Of a DNA stretch of 64,000 bases, positions 1 to 8,481 are shown piece by piece. The stretch is from an uncultured Eubacteriales bacterium (GTDB taxonomy: Bacteria > Bacillota > Clostridia > Oscillospirales > Acutalibacteraceae): assembly GCA_905198155.1 (NCBI GenBank), contig CAJKBQ010000014.1, forward strand, positions 1 to 64,000, given 5' to 3'. Both the position numbers and the translations under genes were made by a program. Below the pieces are notes generated by a model. It was not told where the DNA came from, ran no database searches, and worked only from the letters and a program-made list of their open reading frames with translations. Position 1 is the first letter of the stretch. Each line of letters starts with the position of its first letter.

Positions 1-18
1 ATAAATATTTTAGTAAAA

Positions 19-618
19 CTAACGGATAATTAGGCCGAGGAGGCGGGCGAGTTCGGCGGCCTGGGGCGCGGTGACGATCGCGCCGCGGCAGTCGTCGATG
101 TTCAGCAGCGCGCCGTCGAGCGTGCAGCGCGTCAGGTCCATGCCGCGCAGCGGCGTGCGGAACAGCGTGGCCTGGGTCAGATTGACATCGTCCAGCCGAA
201 TTTCCCGCAGCTGCGCCTCGGTCAGCGCGCATTCGCGCAGGTCGCACCGCGTCCATTCGCAGTGCGCCATCCGGCAGTTGGCCCACAACGACAGCCGCAG
301 CCCGCAGTCCGTCCATGCGCACCGGTCGAACGCGCATTCGGTAAAGTCCGCGCCGACGGCCTTGCAGCCGTCCATCGCGCAGTCGTATGCGTACGATTCC
401 GCGAACCGTGCGCCGGAGCATTCGCACGCCATCAGCCGCACCGCGCGAAAACTGCTGCCGCGAAAATCCGCGCCGGTCAGCCGGCATCGCACCAGCGTCA
501 CGCGGTGCCAATCGCTCCCAGTCAGCGCAGCGCCGGTCAAGTCGATGCCGCTCAGCGTCAGATCCCGGAGTGTTTCCTCATTTTCAACAGCGTTTTCCAC
601 AAAAGAACGGTCATGCAT
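19..618 (-). CDS. Pentapeptide repeat protein
   Basis: The 199-residue product is almost wholly built of five-residue units of the A(D/N)LXX type (for example LTGADF, LRGMDLT, LTQATLF), from about residue 18 to 190. Such units fold as a right-handed quadrilateral beta-helix. Family members range from DNA-mimic gyrase protectors to proteins of unknown role, and nothing here points to a particular partner. There is no signal peptide or membrane segment, so it is probably cytoplasmic. An AAAGGA ribosome site precedes the ATG. The gene stands alone, divergent from the YczE-type gene. It is rich in Cys and Trp in the middle third (WTDCGLRLSLWANC), which is unusual for the family. Confidence 0.85.
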   Translation of the reverse strand: MHDRSFVENAVENEETLRDLTLSGIDLTGAALTGSDWHRVTLVRCRLTGADFRGSSFRAVRLMACECSGARFAESYAYDCAMDGCKAVGADFTECAFDRCAWTDCGLRLSLWANCRMAHCEWTRCDLRECALTEAQLREIRLDDVNLTQATLFRTPLRGMDLTRCTLDGALLNIDDCRGAIVTAPQAAELARLLGLIIR

Positions 619-671
619 ATTTTGAATTCATCCTTTTCGTTAGAATTCGCGCAAATCGGCGGTCTATATAT

Positions 672-700
672 ATCATATCACAAATTTCGCGCGCTGTCAC
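672..700 (-). promoter_or_regulatory. Sigma-A-type promoter of the pentapeptide gene
   Basis: On the minus strand GTGACA (695-700) and TATGAT (672-677) are separated by 17 bp, about 55 bp upstream of the start codon. Confidence 0.6.
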
Positions 701-738
701 GGAATTTGAAAAAAATTTGAAAATATCCGCGAAATCCA

Positions 739-767
739 TTGCAAAGCGCGTGTCCGTATGATACAAT
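739..767 (+). promoter_or_regulatory. Sigma-A-type promoter of the YczE-type gene
   Basis: TTGCAA (739-744), a 17-bp spacer and TACAAT (762-767) lie 38 bp before the chosen start. Confidence 0.6.
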
Positions 768-805
768 ACATCCGATTTCAAAAAAAACGAAAAGGAGCAC
801 TCCGG

Positions 806-1444
806 ATGAATCGAAAACTGCAATGGACGCCGGCGCTGCGGCGGCGGGTCGCGATGTGCATCATCGGGAACATTATTTTGGGGCTGGGCGTCGCGCTCAC
901 CAAGCTGACCGCGTTCGGCAACGACCCGTTCAATGGGATGTGCATGGCCGTGTCGGCGCGCATCGGGATCCCGTACGCGGTGTACACGCCGATTTTCAAC
1001 CTGGCGCTGTTCGGGCTGGAACTGCTGTTCGGCCGCAAATACATCCACATCGGGACGTTTGTCAACTGGTTTCTGCTGTGCTATGCAGTATCGTTTTTTC
1101 TGTGGATTGGCGAATTGTTCGGCGTCACCGTCCTCAGCGGAATGGCGCTGCGGCTGGCGGTACTGGTGGTCGGCCTGATCGTCATCAGCTTCGGGCTGGC
1201 GCTGTATCAGCGTGCCGACCTAGGCGTTGCGCCGTACGACGCGATCCCGCTGATGGTGTGCGACCGGTGGCCGCGGGTGCCGTTTTTCTGGGCGCGCATT
1301 GCGCTCGACGGCCTGAGCACCGTGGTCGTCTGGCTGGCCGGCGGCATCGTCGGCATCGGAACCCTGCTCACCGCGCTGGCACTTGGCCCCGTGGTCGATT
1401 TCTTCATGCGTCGGCTGGACAAACGGCTGGGCGTCGCGCCGTAA
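806..1444 (+). CDS. YczE/YyaS/YitT-family membrane protein
   Basis: A 212-residue integral membrane protein with about five hydrophobic segments (starting near residues 15, 48, 72, 100 and 160). It carries the family hallmarks: a GLGVALT stretch in the first helix, the N-D-P-F-N motif after it (FGNDPFNGM), and the duplicated LGVAPYDAI motif in the second half. Members of this family are uncharacterised; some are annotated as permease-like. The start at 806 is chosen over an in-frame ATG at 758 because AAAGGAG sits 9 bases before it and the earlier ATG falls inside the promoter. It is transcribed alone and followed by a hairpin terminator. Confidence 0.8.
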   Translation: MNRKLQWTPALRRRVAMCIIGNIILGLGVALTKLTAFGNDPFNGMCMAVSARIGIPYAVYTPIFNLALFGLELLFGRKYIHIGTFVNWFLLCYAVSFFLWIGELFGVTVLSGMALRLAVLVVGLIVISFGLALYQRADLGVAPYDAIPLMVCDRWPRVPFFWARIALDGLSTVVVWLAGGIVGIGTLLTALALGPVVDFFMRRLDKRLGVAP

Positions 1445-1454
1445 AATGAAGCAG

Positions 1455-1488
1455 CCCCCGGTACCGCGCGCCGCTGCGGTACCAGGGG
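1455..1488 (+). terminator. Hairpin after the YczE-type gene
   Basis: A 12-13 bp GC-rich stem (CCCCGGTACCGC paired with GCGGTACCAGGGG, one bulge) begins 10 bases after the stop codon and is followed by an A/T-rich stretch rather than a clean T-run. Confidence 0.5.
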
Positions 1489-1801
1489 TAAAATTGTATT
1501 GTATTATATGTGCGGAGCGGGGCTTCCCCTCGGCCGCAGAAAACTCTCTTACTACATGGATTTTGTGGTAATTGGCTCCCTCTTGGCGGCCGTGTCGGCC
1601 GCGTGCTGCCCGCCGCAGCGGTGACTGCGTCGACCGCGTGCAGTCGCGGCTAAGGCTGAGGGAGTTGCCATCAACACTCGCCGGGATCGCTGTGATGAGA
1701 CTAATCCAAAGGCGGTTTCTTCGTACCCGTAAGGACAGTTTCACCGTCCGGTTGCCTTTCAACACGCACCGCAACCTCAACGTTGCCCCCACCCCAATAC
1801 C
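1489..1801. repeat. Gene-free stretch holding a dispersed GGCTCCCTC repeat
   Basis: No credible gene lies here. The stretch 1574-1669 starts with GGCTCCCTC and ends with CTGAGGGAGTTGCC, so its ends are near-inverted repeats around a GC-rich core (GTGACTGCGTCGACCGCGTG). The same design recurs at 41205-41263 and 41351-41417. The bases after it (CACTCGCCGGGATC) resemble those after the partial copy near 41490 (CACACGCCGGGACC). This suggests a family of short non-autonomous repeats, of the kind common between genes in Oscillospiraceae. Confidence 0.6.
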
Positions 1802-2665
1802 TTACTCCCGCACCTCCAAAATCGACGTCATCACCGGGCTGCTGCGCTTGCCCAGCAGCGGCCGGCGGCGATCGATGGCCGCCAGCGCGATTTCCACGTC
1901 CTCGTGCACCTCGTCGGGCGTGAACGCACCCAGCGTGACCATGTCGCACGGGCGCAGCGTGGCGTAGCTGAACGTCAGCCCCACAAACGGCGTGCAGCGC
2001 CCCGCCGCCATGGATTTGATCGTCATCACCGGTTTTTTCGCGTTCCAAATGACGCTGTGAATCCCCTCAATTTCAATTTGCATCAAAAATCCCATGCAAT
2101 TGTAAATCTGAATGTACGTTTCCACGTCATATTCGTTGGCATCGGAATATGTTACCAGCTCCGGCATATGCGCCGACAGCCCCGGAATCATCCCGGCCTC
2201 GCGGATCATGTACAGGTAATCCGGCAGCCGGTCGATGGTGCGTTTGTTTTTGTTGACCAGCTGCTCGGCGGAGCCGTGGTGAATCAGGCAGAATTTCGCG
2301 CCGTCGCGCGCACATTGGCGGATGGTTTCGTTGGCCTGGGCGCGGGCGGCAGGGGAATCGTCCACATTTATTCCAGGTGTTACAATTTGTGTGAATGAAT
2401 GGCCAAATTTCTCCTCCGTCAGCCGCATTCCGGCGCGCATCGGGGTGTCGGGCGCGAACTGCGGCGCCATAATCGCGTCGATCCCGTACTGCATATAGGC
2501 GTCCAGCACGGCGGACACCTGCGCGGGGTCACTGTGGCGCCGGCGGATCATCCGGTCGGCGGCGGGACCGGTATGGCTGTACCCGAGCAGCCAGTTTGAC
2601 CCAATCAGCATGCGCGGCAGCGGCACGCCGCCGACTTCGGTGCGCGGAAATTGCGGAAAATCCAT
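1802..2665 (-). CDS. Conserved hypothetical protein, possible TIM-barrel
   Basis: A soluble 287-residue protein that I do not recognise as a named enzyme. Alternation of strands and helices (MLIGSNWLLG, GIDAIMAPQF, GAKFCLIHHG, GMIPGLSAHM, KPVMTIKSMA, DMVTLGAF) suggests a TIM-barrel, as in aldo-keto or AP-endonuclease-like folds. Candidate ligand residues are the HH of FCLIHHG and the H of LSAHMPE. No signal peptide is visible. It lies divergent from an alpha/beta hydrolase across a 220-bp gap, so the two may handle the same small substrate; that is inference. GGAGGG precedes the start codon. Confidence 0.6.
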   Translation of the reverse strand: MDFPQFPRTEVGGVPLPRMLIGSNWLLGYSHTGPAADRMIRRRHSDPAQVSAVLDAYMQYGIDAIMAPQFAPDTPMRAGMRLTEEKFGHSFTQIVTPGINVDDSPAARAQANETIRQCARDGAKFCLIHHGSAEQLVNKNKRTIDRLPDYLYMIREAGMIPGLSAHMPELVTYSDANEYDVETYIQIYNCMGFLMQIEIEGIHSVIWNAKKPVMTIKSMAAGRCTPFVGLTFSYATLRPCDMVTLGAFTPDEVHEDVEIALAAIDRRRPLLGKRSSPVMTSILEVRE

Positions 2666-2831
2666 TCAAAAACCCTCCAAATCGTGCAAAAATGCGTTTT
2701 TTATATCATCGCATAATTTGCACGGAAAATCAAGCATTTTCCCGACTTTTGCACGGGATTTTTCCGAAAAGTGCAGATTGTCAATCGTGCGGCGGCGCGT
2801 GCATTCCGAAGAATCCGGATGACATAAACAA

Positions 2832-2860
2832 TGGACAATGTCTGGAAAGTGTGCGATAAT
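2832..2860 (+). promoter_or_regulatory. Sigma-A-type promoter of the hydrolase gene
   Basis: TGGACA (2832-2837), a 17-bp spacer and GATAAT (2855-2860) lie 28 bp before the start codon. Confidence 0.55.
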
Positions 2861-2888
2861 AAAAACCAAAACCAGGGAGGACTGTACA

Positions 2889-3890
2889 ATGAATGATCTC
2901 AATCGATTTGAAGATACGGAACGATTGGAGAAAATAACCAATCGCACCAATCAAACTTCTCCGGGGTGCGATCTGGTCTATTACCCATCGACCCGGGATC
3001 CGTCGCTGATGCTGGCGATGCGCGTCCAAAAACCGGAAAAACCGGGTTTTATCCGCGTTCAAACCCACGGATGGCATATGTCGATCCCGCGGTTTGCCCC
3101 GATGGATGCACCGTCCGGCGCGTATTTGCAGATCGACGTCGATATGCGCGGCCGTGCATTTTCAGACGGCGCGCCTGACTGCAACGGCTGGGAGCTGTAC
3201 GACGTGATCGATGCGGTGGCGTACGCAAAGCAGCATTATGCGCCGTGGATTTCGAACCCGGAAGTGGTGTTTTTTGCGGCCGGCAGCGGAGGCGGCGGCA
3301 ATGCATATGCGATTGCGTGCAAATTCCCGGATTATTTTGCGCAAGTGACGGCGCTGTGCGGGATATCGGACTACCGGCTGTGGTACGACCACGACGCGGT
3401 CGGCGAGTTCCGCGATGAGATGAACGTGTGGATCGGCGACCGGTCGCACGACGATGCCTACCGCGCCCGCAGCGGGATCGATTTGCTGCCGAATTTGTGC
3501 GCGCCGCTGGCGATTGTACACGGGGAAACGGACTGCCGCGTTCCGTGCGAGCAGGCACGGCGGTTTGTGGCGCGTGCGGCGGCGCTGGGCAAGTCCGACC
3601 GGGTGACGTATTTGGAACTGCCCGGCGTCGGCGCACAAGGTCACTGGTCGAACATCACGCCGGAACAGGAACGCCTGCGCGACGATTTTTGCGCGTCGGC
3701 GCAGCAAACCCACTGCACGCCGGTTCAGATTCCGCGCCGCGGGACGATGATAGTGGGCGGGTACCTGTTTACCAAAGCATTTTCGGTTGTGCTGGATTCC
3801 ATCGATGATTTTGGCAAGGTGACGTATGATTTGGATGCGATGACGTTTCAGCTGGATCGGCCGGGCACGATTACGGTGCTGGGAAAATAA
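2889..3890 (+). CDS. Alpha/beta hydrolase, prolyl-oligopeptidase/esterase type
   Basis: A 333-residue cytoplasmic protein with an alpha/beta-hydrolase layout. The nucleophile elbow is AGSGGGGNAY, the acid is in HGETDCRVP, and the histidine is probably in GAQGHWSN, giving a complete Ser-Asp-His triad in the normal order. The last 60 residues form a beta-rich tail that is not part of the core fold. Substrate is unknown; related proteins act on acetylated sugars or small peptides. The start at 2889 follows AGGGAGG by 8 bases; an in-frame ATG at 2838 lies within the promoter and is rejected. Confidence 0.75.
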   Translation: MNDLNRFEDTERLEKITNRTNQTSPGCDLVYYPSTRDPSLMLAMRVQKPEKPGFIRVQTHGWHMSIPRFAPMDAPSGAYLQIDVDMRGRAFSDGAPDCNGWELYDVIDAVAYAKQHYAPWISNPEVVFFAAGSGGGGNAYAIACKFPDYFAQVTALCGISDYRLWYDHDAVGEFRDEMNVWIGDRSHDDAYRARSGIDLLPNLCAPLAIVHGETDCRVPCEQARRFVARAAALGKSDRVTYLELPGVGAQGHWSNITPEQERLRDDFCASAQQTHCTPVQIPRRGTMIVGGYLFTKAFSVVLDSIDDFGKVTYDLDAMTFQLDRPGTITVLGK

Positions 3891-4034
3891 AAATGGGTCG
3901 CGCAGCATAACTTTCCGGTTTTTTGCGGAAAATGCGCGGAATTTTCCCGAAATCAAATTTTTTGATATTTTTTCATCGGTCTGCAATAAAAGGCCCCGCC
4001 CGTGCATTGTATGAATGACAGGAGAAATGAAGCC

Positions 4035-4595
4035 ATGCGAAATCCATTGAATGCAATTGAATCCACCGCCCTGCCGGATCCGGAACTGCTGTTGTCAAAA
4101 ATCGCCGCCGGAGACCGGGACGCGCTGGCGCAGCTGTACAGCCAAACGCGTACGGCTGTCTATGCCGCCGCGCTGGGCGTGCTCCGCAATGCGCACGATG
4201 CCCAGGACATCACGCAGGACACGTTTGTCCGCGTGTGGGAACGCGCGGATCAGTACCGCCCGGGCGGGTCGCCGCTGGGGTGGCTGGTGGCGGTGTGCCG
4301 CAACGAAGCCCGAATGTACCTGCGGCGCGCAAACCGGGTGGTTTCGATGGACGACGACGCATGGAATGCGCTCCCGGATCCGGCGCAGACGTGCCCGGAC
4401 GACCGCGTGCTGCTCCAGGATGCGCTGGCGCAGCTGCAAGACCCGGCGCGGCAGGTGGTACTGCTGCACGCCGCCGGGCTGAAGCACCGGGAGATTGCGC
4501 ATCAGCTGCAGATTCCGCTGGCGACGTCCCTGTCCCATTACCGTCGCGCGATGAAAAAACTCAAACAAATTCTGGAAGGAGATGACCGCACATGA
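4035..4595 (+). CDS. ECF-type RNA polymerase sigma factor
   Basis: A 186-residue sigma-70 family protein. Region 2 covers roughly residues 20-90 (DAQDITQDTFVRVWERADQY is the helix that melts and reads the -10 element) and region 4 the last 55 residues (LLHAAGLKHREIAHQLQIP helix-turn-helix). Regions 1 and 3 are missing, as expected for ECF factors. ATG 4035 is chosen because CAGGAG lies 10 bases before it; in-frame ATGs at 4002 and 4011 lack a site. The stop overlaps the start of the next gene by ATGA, so sigma and its RsgI-like partner are translationally coupled, the normal arrangement of a sigma factor and its anti-sigma factor. Confidence 0.9.
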   Translation: MRNPLNAIESTALPDPELLLSKIAAGDRDALAQLYSQTRTAVYAAALGVLRNAHDAQDITQDTFVRVWERADQYRPGGSPLGWLVAVCRNEARMYLRRANRVVSMDDDAWNALPDPAQTCPDDRVLLQDALAQLQDPARQVVLLHAAGLKHREIAHQLQIPLATSLSHYRRAMKKLKQILEGDDRT

Positions 4596-6190
4596 TTCCC
4601 AAAAACCGCGCGCGCCAGATCGGCCGCGCATTGGCGCGCACTGCGCCCAACGACGTGGCGGACGTTCTTTCCCGCTGTACCGAGAAAGGAAGTACGACTG
4701 TGAAAAAAACAACCCCCAAAAAATGGATTATGGCGATTGCGGCTTGCCTGGCCGTGATCCTGATCGGGAGCGGCCTGTTTTACCGGCAGGCGCACACCGT
4801 GGCGTCGGTGGTATCGCTGGACGTCAATCCCAGCATCGAGCTGGAAGTTACCCGGAACGAAAAAGTGCTGCGCTGCACCGCGCTGAACGACGACGCAAAG
4901 CGCGTCCTGGCGGAGCTGGACGGCGGCGCGCAGCTGAACGGCACATCGCTGAACGTCGCGGTGCACGCGATCATCGGCGGGCTGGTGCGCAGCGGATACC
5001 TGACCGGCGACTCGTCCGCGCTGTTGATATCGGTCGAAGATTCAAACGCCAACCGCGCCGCAAAATTGCAGCGCAGCCTGACGGCGGCGGCGGATACCGT
5101 GCTGCAGGCGCAGGAGACCCCGGCTGCGGTGCTGAGCCAAACGCTGCGGCAGGACGCCGACCGCACGGCGCAGGCCAAAGCGCACGACATTTCCGCCGGG
5201 AAGGCGGCGCTGGTGGAGCGCGTGCGCGCGCTGAACGGCACGCTGGCTTATGACCGGCTGGCCAAGCTGTCGGTTGACGAGCTGGATGACCTGCTGGAAG
5301 CCGGTGCGCCGGGGATGCCCATCGGCAAAGATGCGGCCGTGCAGGCTGCCGCCGATTACGCGGGCGTGGCGCGTGCCGACGTGACGGCGGACGCGGATGC
5401 GGAGCTGGACGAATCGCCCGCGCACTACGACGTGACGCTGCACCACCCGACGCTCGGCAAGCTGAGCTATCAGATCGATGCGTACACCGGCGCGGTGCTG
5501 CGCGGGACGGCAAACGCCGTGCAGGCGGCCGGAGACATTGGCGCGGAAGGCGCGCGCGCGGCGGCGTACAAGCACGCCGGTGTGAACGCGGCGGACGCCG
5601 TATTCATTGAAACGGAACGCGACACGGACGACGGGATGCTGACGTACGACGTAGCGTTCACGGCTGGAAATATCCGGTACGAATACGAGATCGACGGCCG
5701 CACCGGCGCGGTACTGGACGCGGAGAAGGAATGGGTACAGACCGTCCCGACCGGGGCAGTGGACGCGGCGGCCGCCAAGGCGGCGGCGCTGAAACACGCC
5801 GGTGTGCGCGAAGATCAAGCAACGTACTGCCATGCGCACCTGGAATACGACGACGGGATTGCGGAATGCTGGGAAGTGGAATTCGCGGTCGGTGCGGTCG
5901 AATACGAATACGAAATCGCGCTGGACGGAACAGTGCAGAAATCCGAGCAGGAGTCGCACGCGGCTGCGGCCGGGGTGGGCGATATCGGCGCGGCAGGCGC
6001 GCAGTCCATTGCGATGAAGCACGCCGGTGTGCGCGCGGCGGATGCGGCGGAAATGGAAACCGACCGCGATACGGACGACGGCCGAATCGTGTACGAAGTG
6101 GAATTCCGCGCGGGACAGCTGGAATACGAATACGAGATCGACGGGGCGTCCGGCGCGGTGCTGAAACACAAAGTGAAGCGGGACGACTGA
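4592..6190 (+). CDS. RsgI-like membrane anti-sigma factor with four PepSY units
   Basis: A 532-residue protein: a short cytoplasmic N-terminus (about 1-44) expected to bind the sigma factor, one membrane segment (about 45-65, WIMAIAACLAVILIGSGLF), an RsgI-type extracellular domain beginning ASVVSLDVNPSIELEVT, and then four PepSY-like units (about 248-307, 317-380, 387-450, 462-525), each ending in a YEYEIDG..GAVL-type strand pair. Units 2 and 4 are close copies. In RsgI proteins the extracellular part senses a ligand and releases the sigma factor. PepSY units often inhibit proteases or sense envelope state, so the signal here may be proteolytic or envelope stress; that is inference. Confidence 0.8.
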   Translation: MIPKNRARQIGRALARTAPNDVADVLSRCTEKGSTTVKKTTPKKWIMAIAACLAVILIGSGLFYRQAHTVASVVSLDVNPSIELEVTRNEKVLRCTALNDDAKRVLAELDGGAQLNGTSLNVAVHAIIGGLVRSGYLTGDSSALLISVEDSNANRAAKLQRSLTAAADTVLQAQETPAAVLSQTLRQDADRTAQAKAHDISAGKAALVERVRALNGTLAYDRLAKLSVDELDDLLEAGAPGMPIGKDAAVQAAADYAGVARADVTADADAELDESPAHYDVTLHHPTLGKLSYQIDAYTGAVLRGTANAVQAAGDIGAEGARAAAYKHAGVNAADAVFIETERDTDDGMLTYDVAFTAGNIRYEYEIDGRTGAVLDAEKEWVQTVPTGAVDAAAAKAAALKHAGVREDQATYCHAHLEYDDGIAECWEVEFAVGAVEYEYEIALDGTVQKSEQESHAAAAGVGDIGAAGAQSIAMKHAGVRAADAAEMETDRDTDDGRIVYEVEFRAGQLEYEYEIDGASGAVLKHKVKRDD

Positions 6191-6195
6191 CGATG

Positions 6196-6243
6196 AAAAC
6201 AGCCGCAGCAGCCGGGAATTTCCCGTGCCGCTGCGGCCGTTTT
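6196..6243. terminator. Bidirectional terminator between anti-sigma and SGNH genes
   Basis: AAAAC, a GC-rich stem of about 16 bp (ACAGCCGCAGCA paired with TGCCGCTGCGGCCGT, inner CCGGGAATTTCCCG), then GTTTT. A- and T-runs on both sides suit the two convergent genes. Confidence 0.75.
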
Positions 6244-6268
6244 GATTCGATTTTGCATGGGGACGCGC

Positions 6269-7393
6269 TTATTCCGTCCCGAAAATCCCCGCGCGTGCCG
6301 CCGCTAAATTGGGGTCGCCGCGGTCAATGGCCGCCCAATAGGCGTCGGCGACGGCCTGGCAGCCCGCCGCGTCCGGATGTCCGCCGTATTTCGCCAAATG
6401 CGCGTTCGGTGCCGGTTGACCGACGACGGCGGCAAAGTCGAACAGCCCGTCGATGTCCGCAATCGCACCGGCGCGGATGGCGTCGTTGATGCGATACCAG
6501 TAGATTTTTTTGGATCCGTCCCAGTCAAACGGCGGGACGGTGAGGAGAATCACCGTGCAGCCCGCGTGTTTCAGCGCCCGGACGATCGTTTGCAGGTCGG
6601 CGAGCACCCCGTCCGCCGTGCGTTTGTCGTGATACAGATCGTTGACGCCGAAGCAGACGTGCACCAAATCGCACGTTTTGGCGCGCGCCAGCCATGCGCC
6701 GTCCTGCGCAGCGTCGGCGGCACGGGCGTATCCGCTGCCCATGTCCCACGCGCTGCAATCTGCCGGGAAGCGCGCCGCGATGCGCGCTGCCCAGTGGGCG
6801 TAGGACCCCGTTTCGGTGCCGATGCCCTGCGTGATGGAGTCGCCGATGAACCCGATGCGGCGGCGCACCGGGCGGTCGCACCCGATCATCAGCGGCAGCG
6901 GAATCCGCTTGTCCGGCACGAAGCCGTCGTCGGTCTGCACCTCGACCGGGAGCAGCGCTTCGGGATGGTGCGGGTAGCAATCGCCGGTGAAGGTTAACTC
7001 ATAGCACAGCGTCTGCCCGGCGCGCGCGTGCAGCGCGACCGGATCGGTGGCAAATGTGACGGCACCGGTGACGGTTTTTTCTGCAGCGCCGTCGAACGTG
7101 ACAGGAAACCACTGCGCCGGTTCGGCGGCGCGGTCGTCGTCCCGCAGGCCGATGCGCATTTGGTGAATGGTCCATGTGCCGCCGACATCCCCGGCGCGGC
7201 TGACGGAGCCGTCAGCATAGGTGCTGTCGATGATGTTGGAAAACAGCAGGGAAAACTGCGCCCCGCCGTGCGCCAGGCGGTAGCGGCAGCGGCCGGTGAT
7301 GGTTTGCGGCTGATCCAGGCGCACCAGTTCCTGATTGGCGCTGCCGATGATGCAGTCGGACGAAAAACGCGCGTAAAATGCATTGGAATTCAT
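6269..7393 (-). CDS. SGNH/GDSL-type hydrolase
   Basis: A 374-residue protein. The C-terminal two thirds form an SGNH hydrolase: block I GFIGDSITQG (nucleophile Ser), block III FGVNDLY (Asn), and block V near GGHPDAAG, which supplies the catalytic His. The first 150 residues look like a beta-sandwich, as in carbohydrate-acting two-domain esterases. There is no signal peptide, so it probably works in the cytoplasm on imported acylated substrates. The start at 7393 is taken because AAAGGAGG lies 8 bases before it; an in-frame start at 7426 has no site. Confidence 0.8.
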   Translation of the reverse strand: MNSNAFYARFSSDCIIGSANQELVRLDQPQTITGRCRYRLAHGGAQFSLLFSNIIDSTYADGSVSRAGDVGGTWTIHQMRIGLRDDDRAAEPAQWFPVTFDGAAEKTVTGAVTFATDPVALHARAGQTLCYELTFTGDCYPHHPEALLPVEVQTDDGFVPDKRIPLPLMIGCDRPVRRRIGFIGDSITQGIGTETGSYAHWAARIAARFPADCSAWDMGSGYARAADAAQDGAWLARAKTCDLVHVCFGVNDLYHDKRTADGVLADLQTIVRALKHAGCTVILLTVPPFDWDGSKKIYWYRINDAIRAGAIADIDGLFDFAAVVGQPAPNAHLAKYGGHPDAAGCQAVADAYWAAIDRGDPNLAAARAGIFGTE

Positions 7394-7516
7394 GAGCAAG
7401 TGCCTCCTTTGGGCTATCAAATCCATTTACCAAGATTATACCAGCGTGTGCGGCGGTTGTCAAGCGCGATTTATGCGCTGCGCCAAAATCGCGCCGCGCG
7501 ATATGTATGCCGCACG

Positions 7517-7555
7517 AAAAAACTGCGCCGCCCCAATCCGGAGCGGCGCGGGATT
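7517..7555 (-). terminator. Terminator of the LysR operon
   Basis: On the minus strand a GCGCCGCTCC/GGGGCGGCGC stem is followed by a run of six T. It begins within the last codons and stop of the LysR gene. Confidence 0.75.
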
Positions 7556-7556
7556 T

Positions 7557-8477
7557 TTACTGCGCTTGCAGATATTTCTGGATTTCTTCGATGTAGTGCG
7601 TGCCGATGGTGCTCAGGACGGCGTTGCGCTTGGTGATATAGCCGATTTCCATCACGCTGTTTTCCGCCACGGACGTGTCGTCGAACGGGACAGCGAGGTA
7701 ATCGGTGCCGTTCAGCTCTTCGCAGATGATGCCGGAGCAGAGCGTGTAGCCGTTCAGCCCGATCATCAGGTTCAGCATGGTGGCACGGTCGTTGGCTTTG
7801 ATGGTGCGCAGGTATTCGTTGGTGCTGAGGATTTCTTCCGCAAGGTAGAACGAACTGGCATCGCCCTGCTCGAACGACAGGCACGGGTAGTCTTTCAGCT
7901 CGTCGAACCGGATGGAGGGCTGATTGGCCAGCGGGTGGCCGCGCCACAGGTAAACGTACGCGCGGCAGTCGATCAGGTGGTGAAACATCAGCCCGGCGGT
8001 GCGCAGCAGCTTGGTAATGGCGGCGCGGTTGAAGTCGCTCAGGTACAGGATGCCGACCTCGCTGCGCATGGCGGCCACGTCCTGGATCACGTCGCGGGTC
8101 ATTGTTTCGCGGATGGCGAATTCGTACTGCGAGGTGTCGTACTTTTTCACCAGCTCCACGAACGCTTTGACGGCGAACGAGTAGTGCTGCGTGGAGACGC
8201 CGAATTTCTTTTTGAGGTTGTGCGCGTTTCCGTACTTTTCCATCAGCGATTCGTACGAATTGTACACCTGGCGCGCATACTGCACGAACTCGGCGCCGTC
8301 CGGCGTGAGCGCCATGCCGCGGCCGGTGCGGTGGAAAATCTCGATGCCCAGCTCGCGTTCCAGCTCCTGCATGGAGCTGGTGAGGGACGGCTGCGCGATA
8401 TACAGAACCTCGGCTGCTTTGCTGAGCGAACCGGCTTCGGCGATGGCGATGGCGTAGTGGAGTTGTTGGAGGGTCAT
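7557..8477 (-). CDS. LysR-family transcriptional regulator
   Basis: A 306-residue LysR regulator. Residues 1-60 form the winged helix-turn-helix (MTLQQLHYAIAIAEAGSLSK, AAEVLYIAQPSLTSSMQELE), and from about 90 onward there is a periplasmic-binding-protein-like effector domain. The helix-turn-helix resembles that of CysB/CbbR-type members; the effector cannot be read from sequence. It is the last gene of an operon after the HipA-like gene, whose stop codon is 4 bases before this ATG. Its ribosome site therefore lies inside the end of the HipA-like coding region. Confidence 0.9.
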   Translation of the reverse strand: MTLQQLHYAIAIAEAGSLSKAAEVLYIAQPSLTSSMQELERELGIEIFHRTGRGMALTPDGAEFVQYARQVYNSYESLMEKYGNAHNLKKKFGVSTQHYSFAVKAFVELVKKYDTSQYEFAIRETMTRDVIQDVAAMRSEVGILYLSDFNRAAITKLLRTAGLMFHHLIDCRAYVYLWRGHPLANQPSIRFDELKDYPCLSFEQGDASSFYLAEEILSTNEYLRTIKANDRATMLNLMIGLNGYTLCSGIICEELNGTDYLAVPFDDTSVAENSVMEIGYITKRNAVLSTIGTHYIEEIQKYLQAQ

Positions 8478-8481
8478 GGGT

